A DNA stretch of 64,000 bases from assembly GCF_036226745.1 (NCBI RefSeq), contig NZ_CP109013.1, positions 6,324,001 to 6,388,000 on the forward strand. Reading direction: 5' to 3'. A program made the translations under genes and the position numbers. The stretch is from Streptomyces sp. NBC_00683. Its GTDB lineage: Bacteria > Actinomycetota > Actinomycetes > Streptomycetales > Streptomycetaceae. Below, one piece after another: positions 18,601 to 26,386 of the stretch (position 1 is the first letter of the stretch; every line of letters begins with the position of its first letter). Below the pieces are notes generated by a model. That model saw nothing but the letters and a program-made list of their open reading frames with translations. It was not told the DNA's origin and did no database searches.

Positions 18601-19228
18601 GTCCTACCTGCTCGCCCAGGAACGGGAGATGCTCGGCCTCTACGTCTCCGACCACCCGCTCTTCGGCATCGAGCACGTGCTGTCCGACAAGTCCGACGCC
18701 GCGATCTCGCAGCTCACCGGGGGCGAGCACTCCGACGGTGCGATCGTCACCATCGGCGGCATCATCTCCGGCCTCCAGCGCAAGATGACCAAGCAGGGCA
18801 ACGCCTGGGCCATCGCCACGGTCGAGGACCTCGCGGGCTCCATCGACTGCATGTTCTTCCCCGCGACCTACCAGCTGGTCTCCACCCAGCTCGTCGAGGA
18901 CACCGTCGTCTTCGTCAAGGGACGCCTCGACAAGCGCGAGGACGTGCCCCGCCTGGTCGCCATGGAGATGCAGGTTCCCGACATCTCTTCGGCCGGGACC
19001 AACGCGCCGGTCGTCCTGACCATCCCCACCGTCAAGATCACCCCGCCCATGGTCAGCCGGCTCGGCGAGGTCCTCAGCAGCCACCGGGGCGACACCGAGG
19101 TGCGCATCAGGCTCCAGGGTCCCCGCAAGACCACGGTGCTGCGGCTCGACCGGCACCGGGTCAAGCCGGACCCGGCGCTCTTCGGTGACCTGAAGGTGCT
19201 GCTCGGCCCGTCCTGCCTGGCCGGCTGA
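15689..19228 (+). CDS. dnaE: DNA polymerase III alpha subunit
   Basis: Replicative polymerase catalytic subunit, 1179 residues, a normal length for DnaE1. It has an N-terminal PHP domain (HLHVHTQYSLLDGA, AMTDHGNLHGAYDFF) with metal-ligand histidines intact, which suggests an active proofreading-type PHP site as in other actinobacteria. The family C polymerase core follows (GPGRGSAAGS, MPDVDIDFDERRR), then helix-hairpin-helix and OB-fold regions towards the C-terminus (about residues 1000-1090). GTG start at 15689 (VTKPPFTHLHVH), with GGAGG 10 bases upstream. Monocistronic with a strong terminator. Confidence 0.98.
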   Translation: MTKPPFTHLHVHTQYSLLDGAARLKDMFEACNEMGMSHIAMTDHGNLHGAYDFFHSAKKAGVTPIIGIEAYVAPESRKHKRKIQWGQPHQKRDDVSGSGGYTHKTIWAANSTGLHNLFKLSSDAYAEGWLQKWPRMDRETISQWSEGLIASTGCPSGEVQTRLRLGQFDEAVQAASDYKDIFGEGRYFLELMDHGIEIERRVRDGLLEIGKKLNIPPLVTNDSHYTYASEATAHDALLCIQTGKNLSDPDRFRFDGTGYYLKTTDEMYGVDSSDAWQEGCANTLLVAQQIDTAGMFEKRDLMPKFDIPEGFTEITWFQEEVRVGMGRRYPGGVPEDRQKQAEYEMDIIIQMGFPGYFLVVADFIMWAKNNGIAVGPGRGSAAGSIVAYAMGITDLDPITHGLIFERFLNPERVSMPDVDIDFDERRRVEVIRYVTEKYGADKVAMIGTYGKIKAKNAIKDSARVLGYPYAMGDRLTKAMPADVLGKGIDLNGITDPKHPRYSEAGEIRGMYENEPDVQKVIDTAKGVEGLVRQMGVHAAGVIMSSEPIVDHAPIWVRHTDGVTITQWDYPQCESLGLLKMDFLGLRNLTIMDDAIKMVKANKGVDLEMLALPLDDPKTYELLCRGDTLGVFQFDGGPMRSLLRQMQPDNFEDISAVSALYRPGPMGMNSHTNYAERKNARQEITPIHPELEEPLKEVLGLTYGLIVYQEQVQKAAQIVAGYSLGEADILRRVMGKKKADELAKNFVLFEAGAKKNGFSDAAIKALWDVLVPFAGYAFNKAHSSAYGLVTYWTAYLKANYPAEYMAALLTSVKDDKDKSAVYLNECRRMGIKVLPPNVNESESNFAAQGDDVILFGLTAVRNVGQNVVDSIIRCRKAKGKYSTFPDFLDKVEAVVCNKRTVESLIKAGAFDEMGHTRKGLVAHHEPMIDNVVQVKRKEAEGQFDLFGGMGEADSDEPGFGLDVEFSDIEWEKSYLLAQEREMLGLYVSDHPLFGIEHVLSDKSDAAISQLTGGEHSDGAIVTIGGIISGLQRKMTKQGNAWAIATVEDLAGSIDCMFFPATYQLVSTQLVEDTVVFVKGRLDKREDVPRLVAMEMQVPDISSAGTNAPVVLTIPTVKITPPMVSRLGEVLSSHRGDTEVRIRLQGPRKTTVLRLDRHRVKPDPALFGDLKVLLGPSCLAG

Positions 19229-19245
19229 CAGCCCGCCCGGACCTG

Positions 19246-19284
19246 CGAGAGGGGCGCCCCGCCAGTGGCGGGGCGCCCCTCTCG
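19246..19284 (+). terminator. Terminator after dnaE
   Basis: A perfect inverted repeat of 19 bp per arm (19246-19264 with 19266-19284), 18 bp after the dnaE stop. It probably also stops the convergent small gene ending at 19307. Confidence 0.85.
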
Positions 19285-19306
19285 GCCTGTCGGCCCTAAG
19301 GAACCG

Positions 19307-19486
19307 TCAGTTGTGGCCGAAGCGCCGCTGGTGCTTACGGGCAACATCCGAAGGGCTGCCCTGGGCCTGCGACTGCGGCTGGGTCTGCGACTCGTAGGCC
19401 GTCGACTTCGCCTCCTCCGCACCACGCTCCGCGGCGGACGCGCGGTCGTGCTGGCTGCCCTGCTTACGGTTCTTGTTCTTGGCCAT
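19307..19486 (-). CDS. Small hydrophilic hypothetical protein (59 aa)
   Basis: A 59-residue, highly charged and Gln-rich protein (MAKNKNRKQGSQHDRAS ... ARKHQRRFGHN) of a type common in Streptomyces. No domain is recognised; it is probably disordered and basic at both ends. I chose the ATG at 19486 because GGAGGCATC lies just upstream. Divergent from the NYN-domain gene. Confidence 0.75.
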   Translation of the reverse strand: MAKNKNRKQGSQHDRASAAERGAEEAKSTAYESQTQPQSQAQGSPSDVARKHQRRFGHN

Positions 19487-19766
19487 GGTGATGCCTCCTG
19501 TGGGGAATCTCGGGGCCAGGACCGATGTCAGACTCACATACCACCCCATAAGACGCATGTTGGATCATTACCCAGCGTAGTCCGGGCGGTATCATGCGCC
19601 GTTTCCCGGATCCGCCACGCCGATGATCGAGTTCCGGACCTTAACCCTCGTAGGGTCGGGCAGACTCGAAGGAAACCCTGAGTAAGCGAACCCCGAGCAA
19701 GCGGACCCACCCCCCACGACCGGGTCCGCTGATCCGTTCCCGAAATCCTGGAAGAGGGTGGAACGC
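19487..19766 (+). other. Divergent intergenic region with leader hairpin
   Basis: About 280 bp between the small gene and the NYN-domain gene. AGCGGACCC (19700-19708) and GGGTCCGCT (19722-19730) form a 9-bp hairpin about 37 bp upstream of the NYN start. The rest shows no clear ORF or promoter consensus. Confidence 0.45.
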
Positions 19767-21017
19767 GTGGACCGTTGCGTCGTCCTGGTGGACGCCGGCT
19801 ACTTGCTGGGCGCAGCCGCGAGTCTGCTGGCCGGAGAGCCCGCCCGTTCCCGCATCACCGTCGACCACGCCGCCCTGATCCAGGGACTGCGCGAACGCGC
19901 GGAGGCCGACACGGAACAGCCCCTGCTCCGGATCTACTGGTTCGACGGCGCCCCCGACCGCGTACCGCAGCCCGAACACCGCCGGCTCCGGGTGATGTCG
20001 CGCGTGACCGTTCGGCTGGGGGCCCTCACCCGCAGTGACGGCCGGTGGGCACAGAAGGGCGTCGACGCGGCGATGCACGCCGAGCTCACCGAACTGGCCA
20101 GAAATCGCGCCTGCTCCGATGTGGTCCTCGTGACCGGGGACGGCGACCTGCTGCCCGGACTGATGTCCGCCAAGGAACACGGCGTGGCTGTCCACCTCTG
20201 GGCCGTCCAGGCCGCCGACGGCGACTACAACCAGTCCGAGGACCTCGTCGCCGAGGCGGACGAACGCCGGGTGCTCGACCGGGCCTGGATCACCAAGGCC
20301 GTGCGGGCCAAGGAGACCGGCGGTGTGTGCGCGCCGCCGCCCGTCCCGCGCCCCGAGATCGCCGCGATCCTCTCCGCGCCGCTGCCCGAGGCCGCACTGG
20401 CCGCCTCGGCCGAGCGGGCGTCGGAGGCCCAGGCCGCCGCGGCCCGCAACGGCAACGGCACACCGGCGGGCGAGGCCGCCGCGCATCCGCAGCCCGCCAC
20501 CGGCCACAAGGGCGTTCCCACCCCCAAGGACCTGGCCAGCCTGCGTGCCCCGGGCTCGCAGGCCGCCCAGCACCCCGTACAGCCGCCCGTCCCCAACGCG
20601 ACCCTGCGCTGGTCCTCCGACAGGGGCTGGGTGGAGCGCGGCGGACCCCTCGGCGAACCCGCGGAGACCGCGTCCCTGCCGACCCTCGCCCAGCTCACCA
20701 GCGCCGAGCAGCGCTGGGCGGACCGGGAGGAGGACATCACCACCGTCGGCGGTGACCCCTTCGAGGTCGGCCAGGTCTTCGCCCGGCGCTGGATGGAGCG
20801 GCTGCCCGAGACCGTCCACCTGCAGAAGCTCGCCACCATGTACCCGCGCATCCCGCACCGGATCGACGGGGAACTGCTGCGGTACGCGGCACGGTTCGGG
20901 CTGCTCGCCCACAAGGACGACCAGATCGACGAGCACGACCGCTACGCCATCCGGGCGGGTTTCTGGCGCGAGATCGACGTGCGTGCCGCCGCGGAGCCTG
21001 CCCCCGTCGCGGAGTAG
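19767..21017 (+). CDS. NYN-domain (LabA/PIN-like) protein
   Basis: 416 residues. The N-terminal NYN domain (about residues 1-175) shows acidic motifs of the PIN-like nuclease superfamily: VVLVDAGYLLGAA, KGVDAAMHAEL and VVLVTGDGDLLPGL. This suggests a metal-dependent ribonuclease. A disordered Ala/Pro-rich linker and a C-terminal helical domain with RRWMERLP and EIDVRAAAE follow. GTG at 19767 fits the GAAGAGGG ribosome site; the GTG at 19758 is an alternative. Target RNA unknown. Confidence 0.85.
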   Translation: MDRCVVLVDAGYLLGAAASLLAGEPARSRITVDHAALIQGLRERAEADTEQPLLRIYWFDGAPDRVPQPEHRRLRVMSRVTVRLGALTRSDGRWAQKGVDAAMHAELTELARNRACSDVVLVTGDGDLLPGLMSAKEHGVAVHLWAVQAADGDYNQSEDLVAEADERRVLDRAWITKAVRAKETGGVCAPPPVPRPEIAAILSAPLPEAALAASAERASEAQAAAARNGNGTPAGEAAAHPQPATGHKGVPTPKDLASLRAPGSQAAQHPVQPPVPNATLRWSSDRGWVERGGPLGEPAETASLPTLAQLTSAEQRWADREEDITTVGGDPFEVGQVFARRWMERLPETVHLQKLATMYPRIPHRIDGELLRYAARFGLLAHKDDQIDEHDRYAIRAGFWREIDVRAAAEPAPVAE

Positions 21018-21092
21018 GCGCGGCGGCAGTGGCCGGGCCCTGCCCGCCCCCGGGCGCAATACGGGGCATCCGACCCCGTACTCTCGTACCTC

Positions 21093-22118
21093 GTGAGTAC
21101 GGGCACAGCACAGGCGCAGACCGGGACCGGGACCGTGTGCGCGGTGCGTGATCTGGTCAGGACCTATCCCGCCGTCCGCGGCCGACGCGGCCGGGCCGGC
21201 ACCCCCGAGGTGCGGGCCACCGACGGGATCAGCCTCGATGTCCGGCGCGGCGAGATCTTCGGGCTGCTCGGACCCAACGGTGCGGGCAAGTCCACGCTCG
21301 TACGCCAGCTCACGGGGCTGATGCGCCCCGACTCCGGCAGCGTCGAGGTGCTGGGGCACGATCTCGTACGCCATCCCGAGCGCGCCTCCCGGCTCATCGG
21401 GTACCTCGGGCAGGAGTCCACCGCCCTGGACGAGCTGACGGTGTCCCTCGCGGCCGAGACCACCGGGCGGCTCAGGGGCCTGCCGGTGCGTGCGGCCCGG
21501 GCAGAGCGCGATGCCGTACTCGAGGAACTGGGCCTCACCGAACTTGCCGGGCGGCCCCTGAGGAACCTGTCCGGCGGCCAGCGGCGGCTCGCCTGCTTCG
21601 CGGCCACGCTGGTCGGGGAGCGCCCCGTCCTCGTCCTCGACGAGCCGACGACGGGCATGGACCCCGTCGCCCGGCGTGCGGTGTGGTCCGCCGTCGACCG
21701 GCGCCGGGCCGAGAACGGCGCGACGGTGCTGCTCGTGACCCACAATGTGATCGAGGCCGAGACCGTGCTCGACCGGGTCGCCGTCATGGAACGCGGCAAG
21801 GTCATCGCCTGCGACACCCCGGCCGGGCTCAAGGAGCAGGTGGCCGGCGAGGTCCGGGTCGAGCTGGTGTGGCGCGAGAGGGCGCCCCTGGACGTTCCCG
21901 AGGTGGCCGCGCTGCGCGGTTCCGCCCAGGAGTCCGGGCGTCGCTGGGTGCTGCGGCTGGGGCCGGACGAGGCACGGGCCGCGGTCGCCGCGGTGACCGG
22001 CGGGGCGGCGTTCTCCTCGCTGGACGACTTCACGCTGGCCACGCCGAGCCTGGAGGACGTCTACCTGGCGCTGGGCGGGGATGCGGCGAAGGCGGCCGAG
22101 GGACTGGTGAAGGCGTGA
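21093..22118 (+). CDS. ABC transporter ATP-binding protein
   Basis: 341 residues. Walker A GPNGAGKST (about 60-68), signature LSGGQRR, Walker B PVLVLDEPTTGMD and a switch His in LLVTHN are all intact. It belongs to the DrrA/daunorubicin-type exporter ATPase group with a C-terminal extension. The next gene, 31 bp downstream, is its permease. GTG start. Substrate unknown. Confidence 0.93.
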   Translation: MSTGTAQAQTGTGTVCAVRDLVRTYPAVRGRRGRAGTPEVRATDGISLDVRRGEIFGLLGPNGAGKSTLVRQLTGLMRPDSGSVEVLGHDLVRHPERASRLIGYLGQESTALDELTVSLAAETTGRLRGLPVRAARAERDAVLEELGLTELAGRPLRNLSGGQRRLACFAATLVGERPVLVLDEPTTGMDPVARRAVWSAVDRRRAENGATVLLVTHNVIEAETVLDRVAVMERGKVIACDTPAGLKEQVAGEVRVELVWRERAPLDVPEVAALRGSAQESGRRWVLRLGPDEARAAVAAVTGGAAFSSLDDFTLATPSLEDVYLALGGDAAKAAEGLVKA

Positions 22119-22149
22119 ACATGAACGTGTCGAAGGGGAGCAGCGCCAG

Positions 22150-22995
22150 GTGACGAGCATCCTTCCTGTGGAGTCCGCGGAATCGGTGTCCCGGTCGGCG
22201 GCCGGACGGACGGCCGCGGCCCGGGCCGCCCGTACCGCCGCGGCCCCCCTCGCTCCGCGGGCCCGGCTGCTGCCCGCGCTGGCCGCCGTGTACCGGGCGC
22301 AGCTGTCGAGGGCGAGGGTCGCCCGGATCCCGCTGCTGTTCGTGGCGACCTTCCAGTCCATCGGGATCATGGTGCTCATGCGGGGCGTCGTCGACGGCGG
22401 CGCCGAGGCGCGAGCCGTGGTCGCGGGGTCCAGCGTGCTGGTCGTGGCCTTCGTGGCGCTGAACCTGCTGGCCCAGTACTTCGGCCGGCTGCGGGCGGAC
22501 GGCGGCCTCGACCACTACGCCACGCTGCCGGTGCCGCCCGCGGCGGTGGTACTCGGCGCTGCGGGTGCCTACGCCTCGTTCACCGTGCCCGGCACGATCG
22601 TCACGGCGGTCACGGGGAGCGTCCTGTTCGGGCTGCCCATGACCCATCTGTGGGTGCTCGTCGCCGTCATCCCGCTGTCCGGTGCCGCGCTCTCGGGGCT
22701 CGGCGCCGCGCTCGGGCTGCTGGCGCCGCGTCAGGAACTCGCGACCCTGCTGGGACAGCTGGGCATGTCCGCCGCGCTGCTGCTCGGCGTGCTGCCGGCC
22801 GACCGGCTGCCGGGGCCGGTGGGATGGGCCCGCGACCTGCTGCCCTCGACGTACGGCGTCGAGGCGCTGGCCCGGTCCTTCGACGCCCACCCGGACTGGG
22901 CGGTCGTCGCCCTCGACCTCGGGGTGTGCGCGGTGGTCGGTGTCCTGTCTCTGGCCGTGGCGACCTGGGCGTACCGGCGGGCGGCGGTCCGGTAG
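22150..22995 (+). CDS. ABC-2 type transporter permease
   Basis: 281 residues with a basic Ala-rich cytoplasmic N-terminus (about 1-50) and six hydrophobic segments, ending with an Arg-rich tail. A typical ABC-2 (DrrB-like) permease forming an exporter with the upstream ATPase. GTG start. Confidence 0.88.
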   Translation: MTSILPVESAESVSRSAAGRTAAARAARTAAAPLAPRARLLPALAAVYRAQLSRARVARIPLLFVATFQSIGIMVLMRGVVDGGAEARAVVAGSSVLVVAFVALNLLAQYFGRLRADGGLDHYATLPVPPAAVVLGAAGAYASFTVPGTIVTAVTGSVLFGLPMTHLWVLVAVIPLSGAALSGLGAALGLLAPRQELATLLGQLGMSAALLLGVLPADRLPGPVGWARDLLPSTYGVEALARSFDAHPDWAVVALDLGVCAVVGVLSLAVATWAYRRAAVR

Positions 22996-23049
22996 CTCTG
23001 CCGGCGGTCCGGTGAGGCGGCGCGCCGGGGGGCCTGGCACGATGGCAGC

Positions 23050-23778
23050 GTGACCGCACCGTTGACGCCGCCTCACCAGCCCCCGTCCGATGATCCCTGG
23101 CAGGCCACGCCGTCGGGATCCCATGCCGCGCCCGGCGGCCAGGAGCCGCTGCGCGGGACCGAACTCGTGGCCGAAGTGCGGCGGGCCGCCGTGGTCACCG
23201 GGCTGCTGACGGTGGCCGGTGTGGCACTCGGGCTGCTGTGGCTGTGGCTGGCGCCCCGCGTGCCGCTGGTCTCCGACGACACGGCGGTGTTCCTCAAGAA
23301 CAGCGAGAGCGAGGAGGCCATCGGGGCGGACGGCACGTTCGTCCTGCTGGCGCTCGCGTTCGGCCTCGTGTCGGCGGCCGCCGTCTTCCTCTTCCGCCGG
23401 AGCGGAGGGATCGCGCTGGTGGTCTCGCTCGCCCTGGGCGGACTCCTCGGCTCTCTGCTGGCGTGGGGGATCGGCACGTGGTTCGGGCCGACGTCGGATG
23501 TGGTCGCCCATGCCAAGGAGGTCGGCAAGGGCGTGACGTTCGACGCGCCGCTGGAGCTGCACGCGGTGGGGGCGGGGATGCTCGCCTGGCCGGTTGCGGC
23601 GATGGCCGTGCACCTGGGTCTGACGGCACTGTTCGGGCCGAGGGACCCCGAGCCGGAGTGGGAGGCCGGCTACGGGGCGGACCGGCCGGCCGCCGGTCCC
23701 GCTTCCGGCCCCGCACCCGGTTCTGCCGGAGGGCAGTGGCCCGAGGGCGGGACGGCCCAGGGGCCGAAGCAGCCGTAG
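23050..23778 (+). CDS. Four-TM membrane protein (DUF2567-like)
   Basis: 242 residues with a hydrophilic proline-rich N-terminus, four membrane segments (about residues 45-68, 96-116, 122-145, 175-195) and a disordered Gly/Pro-rich tail. It resembles the actinobacterial DUF2567 membrane proteins. GTG start, 54 bp after the permease, so possibly co-transcribed. Function unknown. Confidence 0.75.
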   Translation: MTAPLTPPHQPPSDDPWQATPSGSHAAPGGQEPLRGTELVAEVRRAAVVTGLLTVAGVALGLLWLWLAPRVPLVSDDTAVFLKNSESEEAIGADGTFVLLALAFGLVSAAAVFLFRRSGGIALVVSLALGGLLGSLLAWGIGTWFGPTSDVVAHAKEVGKGVTFDAPLELHAVGAGMLAWPVAAMAVHLGLTALFGPRDPEPEWEAGYGADRPAAGPASGPAPGSAGGQWPEGGTAQGPKQP

Positions 23779-23812
23779 CGGTGCGGCTCCGGCCGGCGGC
23801 GGGGCCCAGGAG

Positions 23813-24316
23813 CTACCCGCGGCCGATCGGGGCCAGTACGGCGTCGGTCAGTACCGCCAGGTCGTCCGCCGACAGTTCGACCTCCAGGCCCCGTCGGCCC
23901 GCCGACACGCAGATCGTGGCGTGCGTCCGGGCCGAGGCGTCGATGACCGTACGCAGCCGCTTGCGCTGGCCCAGTGGAGAGATGCCGCCGCGGACATAGC
24001 CCGTCGTGCGTTCGGCCGCCGCCGGGTCCGCCATCGCCGCCCGTTTGCCGCCCACCGCCGATGCCAGTGCCTTGAGGTCCAGCGACCCGGCGACGGGGAC
24101 GACCGCGACGACCAGTTCGCCGTCGACATCGGCGACCAGGGTCTTGAACACCCGGTCGGGCGCGACGCCGAGTGCCTCGGCCGCCTCCTCGCCGTACGAC
24201 GGGGACGCCGGGTCGTGATCGTAGGAGCGGACCGTGAACGCGGTGCCCGCCGCGGTCAGTGCGACCGTGGCCGGGGTGCCGCCGGGCTGCTGCTGCTTCT
24301 TGGCCTTCTTCGCCAC
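23813..24316 (-). CDS. YbaK/EbsC-type aminoacyl-tRNA deacylase
   Basis: 167 residues of the YbaK/ProX editing family, which hydrolyses mischarged Cys-tRNA(Pro). The family signatures are DRVFKTLVADVDGELVVAV with its conserved lysine, GKRAAMADPAAAERTTGYVRGGISPLG and the C-terminal VSAGRRGLEVELSADDL. GTG start. Last gene of a three-gene minus-strand run, 16 bp after the Lon-N-like gene. Confidence 0.92.
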   Translation of the reverse strand: MAKKAKKQQQPGGTPATVALTAAGTAFTVRSYDHDPASPSYGEEAAEALGVAPDRVFKTLVADVDGELVVAVVPVAGSLDLKALASAVGGKRAAMADPAAAERTTGYVRGGISPLGQRKRLRTVIDASARTHATICVSAGRRGLEVELSADDLAVLTDAVLAPIGRG

Positions 24317-24332
24317 CGGCAGGGTCCTCGGG

Positions 24333-25118
24333 TCAGTTGGGGTGCGTGGGTCCGCGGGTCAGGTCGATCGCGGGCAGCGACGGAAGATGACGGATGACCG
24401 CGGTCTCCTTGCGCAGGAGCGTCAGCTCCTCGCGCAGCCGGGTCGCGGTGTCGGGGGCCTGGAGCAGCCGCTGCTTCGACGGGATGTCGAGAACGGTCGC
24501 GGCGGCCACCAGGTACGAGACGACCGACGGATCGTCCGGCAGGTCCGCACCCGTGGTCAGGGAGCGTTCGTTGGCCCCGGCGAGCCGCTTCTGGTAGCTG
24601 CGGAAGGCCCTGAGGACGCCCTCGGCCAGCGCGCCGGCCTCGTCCGCGGCCTTGGTGTCGCCGCTGTCGGCCCCCTCGTCGTCCGGATCCTCGGTCAGTT
24701 CCTCGACCTCGGCCGTCAGATACGGGCCGCTCGCGTCGACGGAGAGGAGTTTGACCCGGGTGGTGCCGGTCGCGAGGACCTCGAAACTGCCGTCGACGCG
24801 CTCACGGATCTTCGCCGCGTCGGCGATGCAGCCGACCCGGTGGAAGCTCTGGATCGGGTCGGGGCCGAAGCCGTCCGCCGGGGCGCGCTCGACAGGGCCG
24901 GCCGCGGCGACCGTGTCGGGCATCCCGGTGGCCGTGGGGGCGATCTCGCGGCCGTCGCGGATCGCGACCACGACGAAGCGGCGCGGCTCGTCCTCGTCGA
25001 TCTCGAGCAGCTCGCGCATCATGGCGCGATAACGCTCCTCGAAGACGTTGAGAGGCAGCACGAGGCCGGGGAACAGCACCGCGTTCAGCGGGAACAGGGG
25101 GAGACGAGCGGTGGTCAC
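24333..25118 (-). CDS. Lon N-terminal substrate-binding domain protein
   Basis: 261 residues consisting of a Lon LAN (N-terminal substrate-binding) domain without ATPase or protease parts: it starts TTARLPLFPLNAVLFPGLVLPLNVFEERY (positions 2-30) and has GCIADAAKIRER. A helical C-terminal part follows. Stand-alone LAN proteins are common in actinobacteria, with unknown function. The GTG at 25118 was chosen because the LAN consensus begins right after it. It lies 11 bp after the preceding gene. Confidence 0.88.
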   Translation of the reverse strand: MTTARLPLFPLNAVLFPGLVLPLNVFEERYRAMMRELLEIDEDEPRRFVVVAIRDGREIAPTATGMPDTVAAAGPVERAPADGFGPDPIQSFHRVGCIADAAKIRERVDGSFEVLATGTTRVKLLSVDASGPYLTAEVEELTEDPDDEGADSGDTKAADEAGALAEGVLRAFRSYQKRLAGANERSLTTGADLPDDPSVVSYLVAAATVLDIPSKQRLLQAPDTATRLREELTLLRKETAVIRHLPSLPAIDLTRGPTHPN

Positions 25119-25129
25119 AACGGTCAAGC

Positions 25130-26164
25130 CTAATGGCCGCGGAGCCCGCCGTGTCCGGCCCGGCCGCGCGAGGGCGTGGAAGAGGCCACCCGGAGCCGCA
25201 CATCCGCTCTCGCGTCGAGGAATCCACTGAGCGCATCGTCGGACACCGACGCCCACGGGAACGACGTCGCATACCGTCCGATCAGCTCGAACTGCTCCAG
25301 CGCCTCCTCCCATCGCCCCCGTGCGACCAGTACATGGACGAGGAGGTTGCGGACCTCGGCGGGCCACGGATCGCCGGGCGGATAAGCGGCGGACAACGAG
25401 ATCGCGAGATCGGCCGCCGCGTCGATCCGGTCCTCCTGCACGGAGTTCGTCCGCCGCTCGGCCCTCTCGTCGTGCAGGAGCGCGAAGGCGGCCCGTACGG
25501 GGAGCGCCTGCACCAGGGAGTCCGGCGCGGCGTCCTCCGCCGCCCGCTCGGCGAAGTCGAAGCACTCGCGGTGCGAGCCGTACCAGGCGGCGGAGAGGTA
25601 CTGGAGCGCGGCGACATGGCAGCCGTAGTGGTGCGCCGAGCGCCGTACCGCCTGCTCCCACAGCGATTCGAAGACGGTGTGGCTGGCGTGCGTGCCACGG
25701 GCGTGGTCGAGGGCGAGCCGCCACGGCACCGGGTCGCGGGGGTCGGCCTCGGCCGCCGCCGTGATGAGCGGGGCCACCTCGCGCAGCAGTTCGGCGTGGG
25801 CGGGGGACTCCCAGGCGCGGCGTACGGCCAGTTCGGCCTTGACGAGCAGGGCGTCCGGGTCGCGCGGTGCGGCGGCCAGCCAGTCGGTGAGCCAGCCGTC
25901 GCGGTTGCGGGCGAAGGTCACCAGCCGGGCGAGGCTGCGGTCGCGGGTCTCCCACTCGGCGGCGTCCCGGGTGGTGGCGAGGAGCTTGGCCGCGGGTTCG
26001 AACTCTCCCAGGGCGGCAGCCACCAGAGCGGGTGACAGCCGCTCGTCGGGGGCGTCGAGCAGCACGGCGTCGTCCGCGGGCAGCCCGGCCGACAGCCCGG
26101 GGCTGCGTCGGAGCGTGCACGCGGAAGTCAGCATCGCGCGGAGGGAAGCCATGGTGCAGACCAT
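25130..26164 (-). CDS. Hypothetical helical-repeat protein (possibly DUF4034)
   Basis: About 344 residues, alpha-helical and TPR-like, with no signal peptide. It has W/A-rich repeat units (RDGWLTDWLAAAPRDPDALL, GRWEEALEQFELIGRYA). The sequence resembles Streptomyces DUF4034 proteins, but I cannot confirm the family. The start is uncertain: ATG at 26164 (MVCTMASLR) or 26152; the frame is open to 26344. First gene of the run with the Lon-N-like and YbaK genes. Confidence 0.7.
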   Translation of the reverse strand: MVCTMASLRAMLTSACTLRRSPGLSAGLPADDAVLLDAPDERLSPALVAAALGEFEPAAKLLATTRDAAEWETRDRSLARLVTFARNRDGWLTDWLAAAPRDPDALLVKAELAVRRAWESPAHAELLREVAPLITAAAEADPRDPVPWRLALDHARGTHASHTVFESLWEQAVRRSAHHYGCHVAALQYLSAAWYGSHRECFDFAERAAEDAAPDSLVQALPVRAAFALLHDERAERRTNSVQEDRIDAAADLAISLSAAYPPGDPWPAEVRNLLVHVLVARGRWEEALEQFELIGRYATSFPWASVSDDALSGFLDARADVRLRVASSTPSRGRAGHGGLRGH

Positions 26165-26352
26165 TGAAAAGCCCTGGTCGGGGCCGCGCCAGAGGGCCAC
26201 TGTGAAGCTTCTGTAGGGAGTGGAAGGGTTGCCCTGGAGGGGGTCAAGAAAGGGCAAAGGAAACAGCTGTGGGTGGCCTGAATCCGACTGTCCTGTTGTG
26301 AATAACCGACCGTGCGGCCGTGGCTCGACAGACCTTTCGATCACTGTGTCCG

Positions 26353-26376
26353 CCTGAGATCCGGCCGCATCTCAGG
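26353..26376 (-). terminator. Hairpin after the repeat membrane protein gene
   Basis: CCTGAGAT (26353-26360) and ATCTCAGG (26369-26376) form an 8-bp stem with an 8-nt loop, 11 bp beyond the stop at 26387. No strong U-tract. Confidence 0.5.
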
Positions 26377-26386
26377 AGTCCTCAGG

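Noticed and set aside
15605..19156. 1183-codon minus-strand open frame opposite dnaE
   Set aside because: It is antisense to a clear DnaE, with composition typical of third-position GC shadow frames and no domain or ribosome site.
19641..22379. 912-codon minus-strand open frame across the NYN and ABC genes
   Set aside because: It lies opposite two well-supported genes and has no recognisable domain; codon-shadow artefact.
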